NCBI RefSeq assembly: GCF_003952165.1
Contig: NZ_RXFT01000007.1
Span: 186,001-250,000 of the forward strand
DNA: 64,000 nucleotides
Source of the DNA: Variovorax guangxiensis
Lineage (GTDB): Bacteria > Pseudomonadota > Gammaproteobacteria > Burkholderiales > Burkholderiaceae_C
Direction of reading: 5' to 3'
The notes below the pieces were generated by a model that saw only the letters and a program-made list of their open reading frames with translations, was not told where the DNA came from and searched no databases. The translations under genes and the position numbers were made by a program. Position 1 is the stretch's first letter; every line of letters starts with the position of its first letter. Below, one piece after another: positions 33,028 to 41,701 of the stretch.

Positions 33028-33817
33028 GGCGCTTCTGAATCAGGTTGGCAAGGTACTGCAGGCCCCACAGCACCGGGAGGATGACGGCGAAGAAGACCAG
33101 CGTGTAGGCCGATCCGATCTCGATGCGCATCGAGGCGTAGCTGTCGGCCAGGCCCACGGGCAGGGTGCGGGTGAGCGGCGTGTGCAGCATCCAGGTGAGG
33201 TTGAACTCGCCCACCGAGAGCGTGAACACCATCAGGCTGCCGGCCACGATGGCCGGGAACACGGCGGGCACCAGGATGCCCATGAAGCGCTGGCGGAAGT
33301 TGGCGCCCAGCGAGCGCGCGGCTTCTTCGAGCGCGAGCAGCTCGTCGCGCTGGAAGGCCGAGCTCACGGTGCGCACCATGAAGGGCAGCGTGAAGACGAT
33401 GTGGCCCACGAGGATGAAGGCGAAGCTCTGGCGGAAGGCCGTGAACTGGCCGTAGGCGAGGATCAGCGCGAGCGCCGTGGCCAGCCCCGGCACCGCGACC
33501 GGCAACGTCAGCAGTTCCTCGAAGATGCGCGCCGCGCGCGAGCGGCTGCGCGCCAGCGCGTAGGCGCAGGGCACGCCCAGCAGCACCGTGCCGGCGACGC
33601 AGGCAGCGGCCAGCGCGAGCGACCAGCCCACGGTGCCGCCGTAGTTCTCCCATACCTCGGACAGCCAGCGCAGCGTGAGGCCGCTCTTGAGGCCAGCGCT
33701 GTAGTTGTTGACCAGCCCGGCCATCACCGACAGCAGCATGGGGGCGATCATGAAGAGGCTCACGATCGCCGTCACTGCGAACAGGAACGGAGCCTTCGGT
33801 TGAGTGTTCTTGCGCAT
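33017..33817 (-). CDS. ABC transporter permease (second)
   Basis: The 266-residue protein has six membrane helices and the inner-membrane EAA loop (LLALEEAARSLGANFRQRF) that docks onto the ATPase. It resembles PotC/PhnV-type permeases. I start it at MRKNTQPKA, ten bases after the first permease's stop; a longer frame would overlap that gene. Confidence 0.9.
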   Translation of the reverse strand: MRKNTQPKAPFLFAVTAIVSLFMIAPMLLSVMAGLVNNYSAGLKSGLTLRWLSEVWENYGGTVGWSLALAAACVAGTVLLGVPCAYALARSRSRAARIFEELLTLPVAVPGLATALALILAYGQFTAFRQSFAFILVGHIVFTLPFMVRTVSSAFQRDELLALEEAARSLGANFRQRFMGILVPAVFPAIVAGSLMVFTLSVGEFNLTWMLHTPLTRTLPVGLADSYASMRIEIGSAYTLVFFAVILPVLWGLQYLANLIQKRHGT

Positions 33818-33827
33818 GGTGCGGGCC

Positions 33828-34667
33828 TCAGCGTGCGACGGGGTTCGCACCGAAGCGGCGCGCCACGAACAGCACCAGCCAGGTCACGACGCCCAGCGCG
33901 ATCGACAGCGACGCGGCCAGCGCGAAGTTGGCGTAGTTGGTGAACTCGTTGTAGATGGTGATCGGTATCACCTCGAACTTGCTGGCCAGCGTGAAGGCGG
34001 TGCCGAAGGCGCCCATCGAGGTGGCGAACAGGATCGCGCCGCAGGCCAGCGTGGTGGGCGCCAGCTCGGGCATCCACACGTCGCGTGCCACGCGCAGCCG
34101 CGAGGCGCCCAGCGAACGCGCGGCCTCTTCCAACTGCGTGTTCATCGATTCGGCCGCCGCCGCGTAGGTGGCGATGGCGCGCGGCAGCGAGAAATACAGG
34201 TACGCCAGGAACAGCCCGAGCAGGCCGTAGGCGAAGGTGATGCGCTCGCCGAAGAGGCTGTCGCTGATGCTGGCGACCACGCCCTGTCGCCCGCCGAGCA
34301 GGATCACGAAGAAGCCGATGATCACGCCCGGGAACGACAGCGGCAGCGTGAGCAGCGACAGCAGCACGCGCTTGCCCACGAAGGCGCGGCGCGCGAGGTA
34401 GATGCCCACGGCCGCGCCCAGCACCAGCGTGGCCAGCGTCACGGCGACCGAGAGCACCACGGTGTTGACCATGCTCGCGAGGTAGCGCGCGTCGGTCAGC
34501 ACCGCGAAGTAGGTGGCCCAACCCTTGCCGGCGGGCAATGCCATCAGGCGCACCACCGGCAGCAGCCAGAAGGCCGCGAAGAAGGCGGCCGCGGGCGCGA
34601 CGCAGGCCAGCAGGCGCCAGCGCGGGTTCCAGGCGCTGGATGCGTTGGAGAGAGTGGCTTGCGTCAT
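33828..34667 (-). CDS. ABC transporter permease (first)
   Basis: The 279-residue protein has six membrane helices and the EAA loop (QLEEAARSLGASRLRVARDV). It resembles PotB/PhnU-type permeases and is encoded 16 bases after the binding-protein gene. Together with the second permease it should form the transmembrane heterodimer. Confidence 0.9.
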   Translation of the reverse strand: MTQATLSNASSAWNPRWRLLACVAPAAAFFAAFWLLPVVRLMALPAGKGWATYFAVLTDARYLASMVNTVVLSVAVTLATLVLGAAVGIYLARRAFVGKRVLLSLLTLPLSFPGVIIGFFVILLGGRQGVVASISDSLFGERITFAYGLLGLFLAYLYFSLPRAIATYAAAAESMNTQLEEAARSLGASRLRVARDVWMPELAPTTLACGAILFATSMGAFGTAFTLASKFEVIPITIYNEFTNYANFALAASLSIALGVVTWLVLFVARRFGANPVAR

Positions 34668-34683
34668 CGCACGCGGCGTCCGC

Positions 34684-35694
34684 TCAGCGGACTTCCTTCA
34701 GGTACTCGTCGGAAAAGGCCTTCTGCGCGGCGGCCATGCGGCCGTAGTCCACGCTCTTGGCGCGGGCGTACTCGCTGGCGGGCAGGAACTGGGCCTCGAT
34801 GTCCTTGGGCATGGCGCTGGCGCGCACCGGGCGCAGGTAGGCCTTGGCCCAGATCGCCTGGCCTTCGTCGGACAGGGTGAAGTCGAGCACCTTCTTCGCG
34901 TCGGCCGCGTGCGGGGCCTTGGCGACCAGGCTCATCACGTAGGGCACGGCCAGCGTGCCTTCGCTCGGGATGACGAAGGCGACGTTGGCCTTGTCCTTGT
35001 ACTTCGCGCGGTAGGCATTGAAGTCGTAGTCGAGCAGGATCGCGATCTCGCCCGAGAGCACGCGCGCATAGGAGGTCTGCTTCGGCACGATGGGCTCGTT
35101 CTTCTGCAGCGCCTTGAAGTAGTCGATGGCCGGCTTGAAGTTGTCGAGCGTGCCGCCGCGCGCTTCGTTCACCGCGACCGCGCCGACGTAGCCGACGAAG
35201 GCCGAGGCCGGGTCGAGGTAGCCGATCAGGCCCTTGTACTCGGGCTTGAGCAGGTCGGCCCACGACTTCGGCACCGGCTTGCCCTTGAGCGCGTCGACGT
35301 TGACCATGAAGCCCAGCGTGCCCGAGTGGATGGTGAACCAGTTGCCGGCCGGGTCCTTCAGGCCGTCGGGAATGTCTTTCCAGGCGGCGGGCTTGTAGGG
35401 CTCGACCAGGCCGTCCTTGGCGGCCTGCACGGCGAAGGTCACGCCGAGGTAGGTGACGTCGGCCACGGGGCTGGCCTTCTCGGCGGCCAGCTGCGCGAGC
35501 GACTGGCCCGAGTTCTTGTTGTCGGGCGGCACGGTGACGCCGGTCTTGGCCTTGATGGCCTTGAGCTGCGTGCCCCAGTCGGCCCATTCGGTTGGGCAGT
35601 TGTAGCAGATGGCGGTCTGGGCCATGGCGCTGCCGGCTGCGAGCGTGGCGGCGAGCAGGCCGAGGCGGGCCAGGCGGTGGATGCGAAGAGACAT
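34684..35694 (-). CDS. ABC transporter periplasmic substrate-binding protein
   Basis: The 336-residue protein has a signal peptide (1-25, ending SAMAQ) and a family-1 binding-protein fold similar to the spermidine/iron/2-aminoethylphosphonate receptors. The mature N-terminus has an unusual pair of cysteines (CYNC at about residues 29-32). An AAGGAG precedes the ATG. It follows the LacI gene by 52 bases, with no terminator between, so regulator and transporter probably share a transcript. The ligand is unknown; a phosphoester or phosphonate would fit the phosphodiesterase at the operon end. Confidence 0.88.
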   Translation of the reverse strand: MSLRIHRLARLGLLAATLAAGSAMAQTAICYNCPTEWADWGTQLKAIKAKTGVTVPPDNKNSGQSLAQLAAEKASPVADVTYLGVTFAVQAAKDGLVEPYKPAAWKDIPDGLKDPAGNWFTIHSGTLGFMVNVDALKGKPVPKSWADLLKPEYKGLIGYLDPASAFVGYVGAVAVNEARGGTLDNFKPAIDYFKALQKNEPIVPKQTSYARVLSGEIAILLDYDFNAYRAKYKDKANVAFVIPSEGTLAVPYVMSLVAKAPHAADAKKVLDFTLSDEGQAIWAKAYLRPVRASAMPKDIEAQFLPASEYARAKSVDYGRMAAAQKAFSDEYLKEVR

Positions 35695-35746
35695 GATGAA
35701 GAAGCTCCTTGGATGGAAGTAGGCAGGTAACGAGGGGTTCTGAGGG

Positions 35747-36781
35747 TCAGGCAATCGCGGCGTTGTTGTCGTCGTTGTCTTCGTTCTCGTGCGCCGAGGC
35801 ACACGACTCGCCGTCTCGGAATGAATGGGCAAGCAGCAGGCTCGCGTCGGCCTGCAGCGCCGCGCCGCTGGCCATGGCCTGGATCAGCAGCTCGACGCTG
35901 TGGCGGCCGATGTCGCTGTTGGGCTGGGCGATGGTGGTGAGCGCGGGCGTGAGGTCCTCGCCGAGCGCGATGCCGTCGAAGCCGACCACGCTGAGGTCGC
36001 CCGGCACCGACAGGCCGCTGAGGTGCGCGGCACGGATGCTGCGGATGGCCAGCAGGTCGTTGGAGCAGATCAGCGCGGTCGGCCGGTTGCGTGCCTGCAG
36101 CTGCTTGGAAAGCGCGTCGACGGCCGTTTCGACGAACGGCACCTCGACGAGCGCGGGCGTCGGCAGGCCGGCTTCGGCCATGCCCCTGCGGTAGCCGCGA
36201 TAGCGCTGCTGCGCGCGGTCGGAGGCGGCGAGCGTGCCGCTGACCATCGCGATGCGGCGGTGGCCCAGCAGCACGAGCCGCGCCACCGCGTCGGCCACGG
36301 CGCTTTCGCTGTCGACCGACACGCAGGGGTGCTCGGGATGACGGTTGTAGGCCAGCACGTAGGGCACGCCGGCCGCCTGCAGGCGGGGCAGGGCGGCCGA
36401 GGTCGAGGGGTTCGACACCACGAGGATCAGGCCGTCGACGCTGCCGGCCAGCAGCAGGTGCACGGCGCGCTCCTCTTCGTCGATCCGGTAGCCGGTGGTG
36501 ACCGGGATGATCGCGTAGCCCCCTGCGATGGCCGCGCGCGCGATGCCCTGCAGGCATTCGGCGAAGGTCGGGTTCAGCAGGGTGGGAAGCACCACGCCGA
36601 GCACGCGGCTGCGTTGGGTGCGCAGGGTGCGAGCGCTGGCGTTCGGCACGTAGTTGAGTTCGCGCGCCACGCGTTCCACCAGCTCGCGCGTGGCGGGCGT
36701 CACCTTGTCCGGAAAGTTGAAGGCGCGCGAGACGGTGGCCACCGAGACCCCGGCTTTGGCTGCAACGGCTTGGATGCTCAT
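35747..36781 (-). CDS. LacI-family transcriptional regulator
   Basis: The 344-residue protein has the LacI helix-turn-helix and hinge (AVAAKAGVSVATVSRAFNFP, then PNASARTLRTQRSRVLGVVL) and a sugar-binding-like effector domain. A perfect 16-bp palindrome lies 13 bases upstream of its start codon. It is the first gene of the ABC-phosphodiesterase operon and most likely represses it. The C-terminus is an acidic Glu/Asp/Asn-rich tail (HENEDNDDNN), unusual for the family. Confidence 0.93.
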   Translation of the reverse strand: MSIQAVAAKAGVSVATVSRAFNFPDKVTPATRELVERVARELNYVPNASARTLRTQRSRVLGVVLPTLLNPTFAECLQGIARAAIAGGYAIIPVTTGYRIDEEERAVHLLLAGSVDGLILVVSNPSTSAALPRLQAAGVPYVLAYNRHPEHPCVSVDSESAVADAVARLVLLGHRRIAMVSGTLAASDRAQQRYRGYRRGMAEAGLPTPALVEVPFVETAVDALSKQLQARNRPTALICSNDLLAIRSIRAAHLSGLSVPGDLSVVGFDGIALGEDLTPALTTIAQPNSDIGRHSVELLIQAMASGAALQADASLLLAHSFRDGESCASAHENEDNDDNNAAIA

Positions 36782-36793
36782 CGTGCGGTATTC

Positions 36794-36809
36794 ATGTAAT
36801 CGATTACAT
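36794..36809. promoter_or_regulatory. Perfect LacI-type operator
   Basis: ATGTAATCGATTACAT is a 16-bp perfect palindrome with the central CG typical of LacI-family operators. It lies 13 bases before the LacI start codon, where a bound repressor would block transcription of the regulator and the whole ABC operon. Confidence 0.88.
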
Positions 36810-36885
36810 TGAACCGCGGCAGTATGACTTTGTTATGACATCGGGAGAAAGCGGGAAAAACCCTCGGCCTTGGCGCGAGCGAAGG

Positions 36886-36916
36886 CCCAAATAAGAAGGG
36901 GCCCGGCGGGCCCCTT
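36886..36916 (-). terminator. Probable terminator of ribF-ileS-lspA
   Basis: On the minus strand, 10 bases after the lspA stop, a perfect 9-bp stem (AAGGGGCCC / GGGCCCCTT) with a 3-base loop is followed by CTTATTT. The T tract is short but present. Confidence 0.68.
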
Positions 36917-36926
36917 CGAGAGAACG

Positions 36927-37442
36927 TTACTTGCCCCGGCGAACCCGCCGGATCTCGTCCACGATCAGGCAGATCGCCCCGAGCGTGATGGCGCTGTCCG
37001 CCGCGTTGAAGGCCGGGAAGTACCAGTTGCCTGCGTGGAAGCTCAGGAAGTCGACCACGTAGCCGTGCATCATCCGGTCGACCACGTTGCCGATGGCGCC
37101 GCCCAGGATGCAGGCCATGGAGAACGAAAACAGCTTCTGCCCCGCGTGCGACTTCAGCATCCACACGATGAACACCGCCGCGCCCACGCCGATGGCGGTG
37201 AACAGCCAGCGCTGCCAGCCCGAGTGGTCGGCGAGGAACGAGAAGGCCGCGCCCGTGTTGTGCGCGCGCACGACGTTGAAGAAGCTGGTGACGTAGGTCG
37301 CGTCGCCCAGCTTGTAGTAGCCCAGGATCAGCGTCTTGGTGAACTGGTCGATGATCACGATGATCACCGCCAGCCCCAGCCACGGCCAGATGCTGCCGCC
37401 GCGCGAGCGCGAGGCCGAGGACATGGAACGGGCGGCGGCCAT
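36927..37442 (-). CDS. lspA: Lipoprotein signal peptidase (signal peptidase II)
   Basis: LspA cleaves the signal peptide of prolipoproteins in the inner membrane. The 171-residue protein has four membrane helices and the aspartyl-protease pair Asp122 (GNVVDR) and Asp149 (FPAFNAADS). The ATG shares one base with the ileS stop (TGATG), so it is translationally coupled. The ribF-ileS-lspA order is conserved in many proteobacteria. Confidence 0.97.
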   Translation of the reverse strand: MAAARSMSSASRSRGGSIWPWLGLAVIIVIIDQFTKTLILGYYKLGDATYVTSFFNVVRAHNTGAAFSFLADHSGWQRWLFTAIGVGAAVFIVWMLKSHAGQKLFSFSMACILGGAIGNVVDRMMHGYVVDFLSFHAGNWYFPAFNAADSAITLGAICLIVDEIRRVRRGK

Positions 37443-40291
37443 CAGGCAACGCTCCGCGATTCGCCGGCGCCGAACAGGTTGCTGGTGCAGCGTCCGCACA
37501 GCGTCGGGTGGGCCGCATCGTGGCCCACGTCGTCGCGGTAGTGCCAGCAGCGCTCGCACTTCTGCGCGGTGCTCGGCGTCACCACCGTGGAAAGCGTCTC
37601 GCCGGCGGCCAGCGCGATCGCCGAGGTGATGAAGACGAACTTCAGGTCGTCGCCCAGCGAGCCCAGCAGCGCGAAGTCGTCGGCCGGTGCCGTCAGCTGC
37701 AGGTCGGCCTGCAGCGAGGAGCCGACCTTGCCTTCGGCACGCACCGCTTCGATGTCCTTGTTGACCACGTCGCGGATCTCGCGGATGCGGTTCCACTTGG
37801 CCAGCAGGGTCTCGTCGGGCGCGTCGAACTTGCTGTAGGTCTGCGTGAAGATCGAATCGCCCGGCTTGCCGGTACCCACGATCTTCCAGGCTTCCTCGGC
37901 GGTGAAGCTCAGGAAGGGCGCCATCCAGCGCAGCATCGCCTGCGAGATGTGCCACAGCGCCGTCTGCGCGCTGCGGCGAGCCAGCGAACCCGGGGCCGTC
38001 GTGTAGAGGCGGTCCTTCAGGATGTCGAGGTAGAAGCCGCCCAGGTCTTCCGAGCAGTAGATCTGCAGCTTGGCCACCACCGGGTGGAACTCGTACACCT
38101 TGTAGTGCGCGAGGATCTCGGCCTGGAATTGCGCCGCGCGCGACAGCGCGTAGCGGTCGATCTCGAACAGCTGGTCGAGCGGAACGCCGTCTTTCTCGAT
38201 GTCGAAGTCGCTGGTGTTCGCCAGCAGGAAGCGCAGCGTGTTGCGGATGCGGCGGTAGGCGTCGACCACGCGCGCCAGGATCTTGTCGTCGCCCGCGATG
38301 TCGCCCGAGTAGTCGCTCGCGGCCACCCACAGGCGGATGATCTCCGAGCCCAGCTTGTTGCTGATTTCCTGCGGGTCGATGCCGTTCTTGAGCGACTTGC
38401 TCATCTTGATGCCCTTGGCATCGACCGTGAAGCCGTGCGTCAGCAGGCCGCGGTACGGTGCGCGGTCTTCCAGCATGCAGGCGATCAGCAGCGACGAGTG
38501 GAACCAGCCGCGATGCTGGTCATGCCCCTCGAGGTACAGGTCGGCTTCCGGCCCCGTGTCGTGGTGCACCGTGGGGTGCGTGCCGCGCAGCACGTGGGAG
38601 AAGGTCGAGCCCGAGTCGAACCACACCTCGAGGATGTCGGTGCTCTTCGTGTAGTGCGGCGCGTCCTCGGCGCCCAGGATTTCCTCGACGGTGACGCGGC
38701 TCCAGGCCTCGATGCCACCCTTCTCGACGATGTCGGCGGCCTGGTCGAGGATTTCCATGGTGCGCGGGTGCAGCTCGCCCGAGTCCTTGTGCAGGAAGAA
38801 CGGGATCGGCACGCCCCAGCTGCGCTGGCGGCTGATGCACCAGTCGGGCCGGCCGGCGATCATGTCGTGCAGTCGCGCCTTGCCGTTCTCGGGGTAGAAG
38901 CTGGTCTGCTCGATGGCGTCGAGCGCGGTCTGGCGCAGCGTCTTGGGCGCCTTGTCCTTGGTGAATACGCCTTCGCCCTCGTCCATGCGCACGAACCACT
39001 GCGCGGCGGCGCGGTAGATCACCGGCGTCTTGTGGCGCCAGCAGTGCGGGTAGCTGTGCGTGATGGTCTCGGTGGTCAGCAGGCGGTTGGCGTCGCGCAG
39101 CGCGGCGATGATTTCCGGCACGGCCTTCCAGATGTTCTGCCCGCCGAAGAGCGGGAAGTCGGGCGCGTAGCTGCCGTTGCCCTGCACCGGGTTCAGGATG
39201 TCGTCGTAAGCGACGCCGTGGGCGATGCAGGAGTTGAAGTCGTCCAGGCCGTAGGCGGGCGAGGAGTGCACCAGGCCCGTGCCGTCGGTGGCGGTGGCGT
39301 AGTCGGCCAGGTACACGGGCGACAGGCGCCGGTAGCCGGCGTCCGCGTCGTACAGCGGATGCTCGAATTCCAGGCCGCCGAGCTTCTCGCCCTTGACCGT
39401 GGCCAGCACCTTGCCGTCGAGCGCATAGCGCGTCATGCACATCTCGACCAGCGAGTTGGCCAGGATCAGCAGGCCGCGCTCGGTGTCGACCAGCGAGTAC
39501 TCGAGCTCGGGGTTGAGGTTGATCGCCTGGTTGGCGGGGATGGTCCAGGCGGTGGTGGTCCAGATCACGGCGAAGATGTCGCCGAGGATCGTGTGGTCGG
39601 TGCCGAAGGCCTTGAGCACCTTCTCGCGCTCATGCGCCTTGAAGGCCACGTCGATGGTCTGGCTCTTCTTGTCGGCGTACTCGATCTCGAACTCGGCCAG
39701 CGAGGAGCCGCAGTCGAAGCACCAGTACACGGGCTTCAGGCCGCGGTAGACGAAGCCGCGCTCGATCACGCGCTTGAACGCGCGCAGCTCGCCGGCCTCG
39801 TTGGCGAAGTCCATGGTCTTGTAGGGATGGTCCCATTCGCCCAGCACGCCCAGGCGCTGGAAGTCGGCCATCTGCTGGGCGATCTGGCCGGTGGCGAAGG
39901 CGCGGCTCTTGGCCTGCATCTCGTCGCGGCTCAGGTTGCGGCCGTACTGCTTTTCGATGGCGTTCTCGATCGGCAGGCCGTGGCAGTCCCAGCCGGGCAC
40001 GTACAGGGCGTCGTAGCCCTCGAGCTGGCGCGCCTTGGTGATCATGTCCTTCAGGATCTTGTTCACCGCGTGGCCCATGTGGATCTGGCCGTTGGCGTAG
40101 GGCGGGCCGTCGTGCAGGATGAACTTGGGCGCGCCGTGGCGGGCGTCGCGCAGGCGGTGGTAGCGGCCTTCGTCGTTCCATTCCTTCACCCAGCCCGGCT
40201 CGCGCTTGGGCAGGTCGCCGCGCATCGGGAAGGGGGTGTCGGGCAGGTTCAGCGTGGAACGGTAGTCTTTGGGAGAAGCGGCGTCAGACAT
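37442..40291 (-). CDS. ileS: Isoleucyl-tRNA synthetase
   Basis: IleS charges tRNA-Ile and edits misactivated valine. The 949-residue class I synthetase has the HIGH-type motif HMGH (residues 71-74), the KMSKS motif, an inserted editing domain, and a C-terminal zinc finger (CERCWHYRDD, then CGRC). The length is normal. It follows ribF by 131 bases that contain a palindromic repeat. Confidence 0.98.
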   Translation of the reverse strand: MSDAASPKDYRSTLNLPDTPFPMRGDLPKREPGWVKEWNDEGRYHRLRDARHGAPKFILHDGPPYANGQIHMGHAVNKILKDMITKARQLEGYDALYVPGWDCHGLPIENAIEKQYGRNLSRDEMQAKSRAFATGQIAQQMADFQRLGVLGEWDHPYKTMDFANEAGELRAFKRVIERGFVYRGLKPVYWCFDCGSSLAEFEIEYADKKSQTIDVAFKAHEREKVLKAFGTDHTILGDIFAVIWTTTAWTIPANQAINLNPELEYSLVDTERGLLILANSLVEMCMTRYALDGKVLATVKGEKLGGLEFEHPLYDADAGYRRLSPVYLADYATATDGTGLVHSSPAYGLDDFNSCIAHGVAYDDILNPVQGNGSYAPDFPLFGGQNIWKAVPEIIAALRDANRLLTTETITHSYPHCWRHKTPVIYRAAAQWFVRMDEGEGVFTKDKAPKTLRQTALDAIEQTSFYPENGKARLHDMIAGRPDWCISRQRSWGVPIPFFLHKDSGELHPRTMEILDQAADIVEKGGIEAWSRVTVEEILGAEDAPHYTKSTDILEVWFDSGSTFSHVLRGTHPTVHHDTGPEADLYLEGHDQHRGWFHSSLLIACMLEDRAPYRGLLTHGFTVDAKGIKMSKSLKNGIDPQEISNKLGSEIIRLWVAASDYSGDIAGDDKILARVVDAYRRIRNTLRFLLANTSDFDIEKDGVPLDQLFEIDRYALSRAAQFQAEILAHYKVYEFHPVVAKLQIYCSEDLGGFYLDILKDRLYTTAPGSLARRSAQTALWHISQAMLRWMAPFLSFTAEEAWKIVGTGKPGDSIFTQTYSKFDAPDETLLAKWNRIREIRDVVNKDIEAVRAEGKVGSSLQADLQLTAPADDFALLGSLGDDLKFVFITSAIALAAGETLSTVVTPSTAQKCERCWHYRDDVGHDAAHPTLCGRCTSNLFGAGESRSVA

Positions 40292-40312
40292 GTTGGGGTA
40301 CGAAACAGGGGG

Positions 40313-40398
40313 CTTCGACAGGCTCGGCCCGAACTGCCCGGGAAAAAAGGAGCGCGTCGGTGCGGAAGGTAAAGCCGTTCGCCCTGAGCTTGTCGAAG
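40313..40398. repeat. Palindromic extragenic repeat between ribF and ileS
   Basis: Two 22-bp arms, 40313-40334 and 40377-40398, are inverted copies matching at 18 of 22 positions (core CTTCGACA-GCTC). The 42-base centre is unrelated. Arms of this type, GTTCGCCCTGAGCTTGTCGA, are widespread between genes in several proteobacterial groups. Here the transcript would fold into a long hairpin between ribF and ileS. Confidence 0.88.
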
Positions 40399-40422
40399 GG
40401 CGGCAGCACGGTGCGTGCAGGG

Positions 40423-41535
40423 CTAAATTCGATCGCGCGTGGTCTGGCGATGGGTTTCTGCGTGGGTCGAGGCAAAGAACGCGCGGGCGTCGCGGCCATC
40501 CTTCGCGATGCCCGCGGTGAGGGCTTCGAGGCTGGTGTAGCGCAATTCGTCGTGCAGTTTGTGCAGGAGTTCCACGCGGACGATTTTACCGTAGGCCCCT
40601 TCGGCGCCCAGATGGGAGGGCCACTCCAGGCAATGGGTTTCGAGCAGCACCCGCCCGGCGTTGACGTCGTTGGCGTCCAGCGAGGGGCGAACGCCCAGGT
40701 TGGCCACGCCCGGCAGCGGCTGTTCGGACAGGCCGTGCACCAGCACCGCGAAGATGCCGCTGGCCGCCGGCTTCCAGTGCTTGAAGCGCAGGTTGAGGGT
40801 GCGGAAGCCATCGTCCTTTCCCGGCGCCGAGGCGCCCAGCGCCCGGCCCAGCTTGCGGCCATGGACCACGTGGCCCGAGATGGTGTACGGGCGCCCCAGC
40901 AGGGTGTGGGCATCGGCCATGCGGCCTTCGGCCAAGGCCTCGCGCACGGCGGAACTGGACACTCGCAGGCCGTGCCCGTCGCCGGGCCGCCCCAAGACGG
41001 GCGCACCCCCTCGGGGGGCCGCGGGGCGTAGCCGCGCGTGGGGGTCCGATATTTCGTAGCTGTTCATGCGGGCCACGTCGAAGCCGTGGGCGTCGCCGGC
41101 CGCGTCGAGCATGGCGTAGTCGCCGGCCCGCTTGGCGCCGAAGCGGAAGTCGTCGCCCACCAGCACGTAGCGCGCGCCCAGGCCGTCGATCAGCACGTTC
41201 TGGATGAATTCCTCGGGCGACTGCGAGGCCAGCCGGGCGTCGAAGGGCAGCACGATGGTCTGCGCCACGCCGCAGGCGGCCAGCTCGCTGAGCTTGTCGC
41301 GCAGGGTGCCGATGCGCGCCGGCGCCAGGTCGGGTTTCTTGGTGACGGCGGCGAAATAGTCGCGCGGATGGGGCTCGAAGGTGAGCACGCAGCTCGGCAG
41401 CCCGCGCTGGCGGGCCTCGGTCTGCAACAGCGCGAGCATGGCCTGGTGGCCACGGTGCACGCCGTCGAAATTGCCAATGGTCAGGGCGCAGGCGGGGGCT
41501 ACGCCAGGATGCCGGAAGCCACGAAAAACCTGCAT
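40423..41535 (-). CDS. ribF: Bifunctional riboflavin kinase/FAD synthetase
   Basis: RibF converts riboflavin to FMN and FAD. The 370-residue protein has the FAD-synthetase nucleotidyl-transferase motif GNFDGVHRGHQAML (residues 21-34), RVSSSAVREALAEG, and the riboflavin kinase domain (GRPYTISGHVVHGRKLGR). It is about 50 residues longer than common RibF proteins. Part of this is an Arg/Pro/Gly-rich stretch at about residues 162-188, between the nucleotidyl-transferase core and the RVSSS motif, encoded by a GC-rich repeat-like sequence. It heads the ribF-ileS-lspA group. Confidence 0.95.
   Translation of the reverse strand: MQVFRGFRHPGVAPACALTIGNFDGVHRGHQAMLALLQTEARQRGLPSCVLTFEPHPRDYFAAVTKKPDLAPARIGTLRDKLSELAACGVAQTIVLPFDARLASQSPEEFIQNVLIDGLGARYVLVGDDFRFGAKRAGDYAMLDAAGDAHGFDVARMNSYEISDPHARLRPAAPRGGAPVLGRPGDGHGLRVSSSAVREALAEGRMADAHTLLGRPYTISGHVVHGRKLGRALGASAPGKDDGFRTLNLRFKHWKPAASGIFAVLVHGLSEQPLPGVANLGVRPSLDANDVNAGRVLLETHCLEWPSHLGAEGAYGKIVRVELLHKLHDELRYTSLEALTAGIAKDGRDARAFFASTHAETHRQTTRDRI
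40972..41052 (-). repeat. Repeat-like insertion within ribF
   Basis: This stretch codes for about 27 residues (DPHARLRPAAPRGGAPVLGR and neighbours) that have no counterpart in RibF proteins I know. At DNA level it contains CCCCCTCGGGGGG and CCGCGGGGCGTAGCCGCGCG, the look of the short GC-rich hairpin repeats found between genes of Comamonadaceae. It keeps the reading frame. Assigning it as an inserted intergenic repeat is inference. Confidence 0.6.
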
Positions 41536-41701
41536 CGGTGAGTATCTTTTTGATAGCGCCTTCCGCCCGTCAATTGGGCGAATCAGGCCGATTTGTCACA
41601 AAGCCGGTATATTGTGACGCAGCGCGTCGATCGGCGTGGGCCCGCAACGCGCTCCGTGTCCCTGGTCTTTCCGTGTTCTCTCCCTTTTCGAGGAGGCGTG
41701 T

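Noticed and set aside
37508..40372. A 954-codon plus-strand open frame opposite ileS
   Set aside because: It lies almost entirely antisense to ileS, which has all its motifs; the antisense product has the composition of a GC-rich shadow frame.
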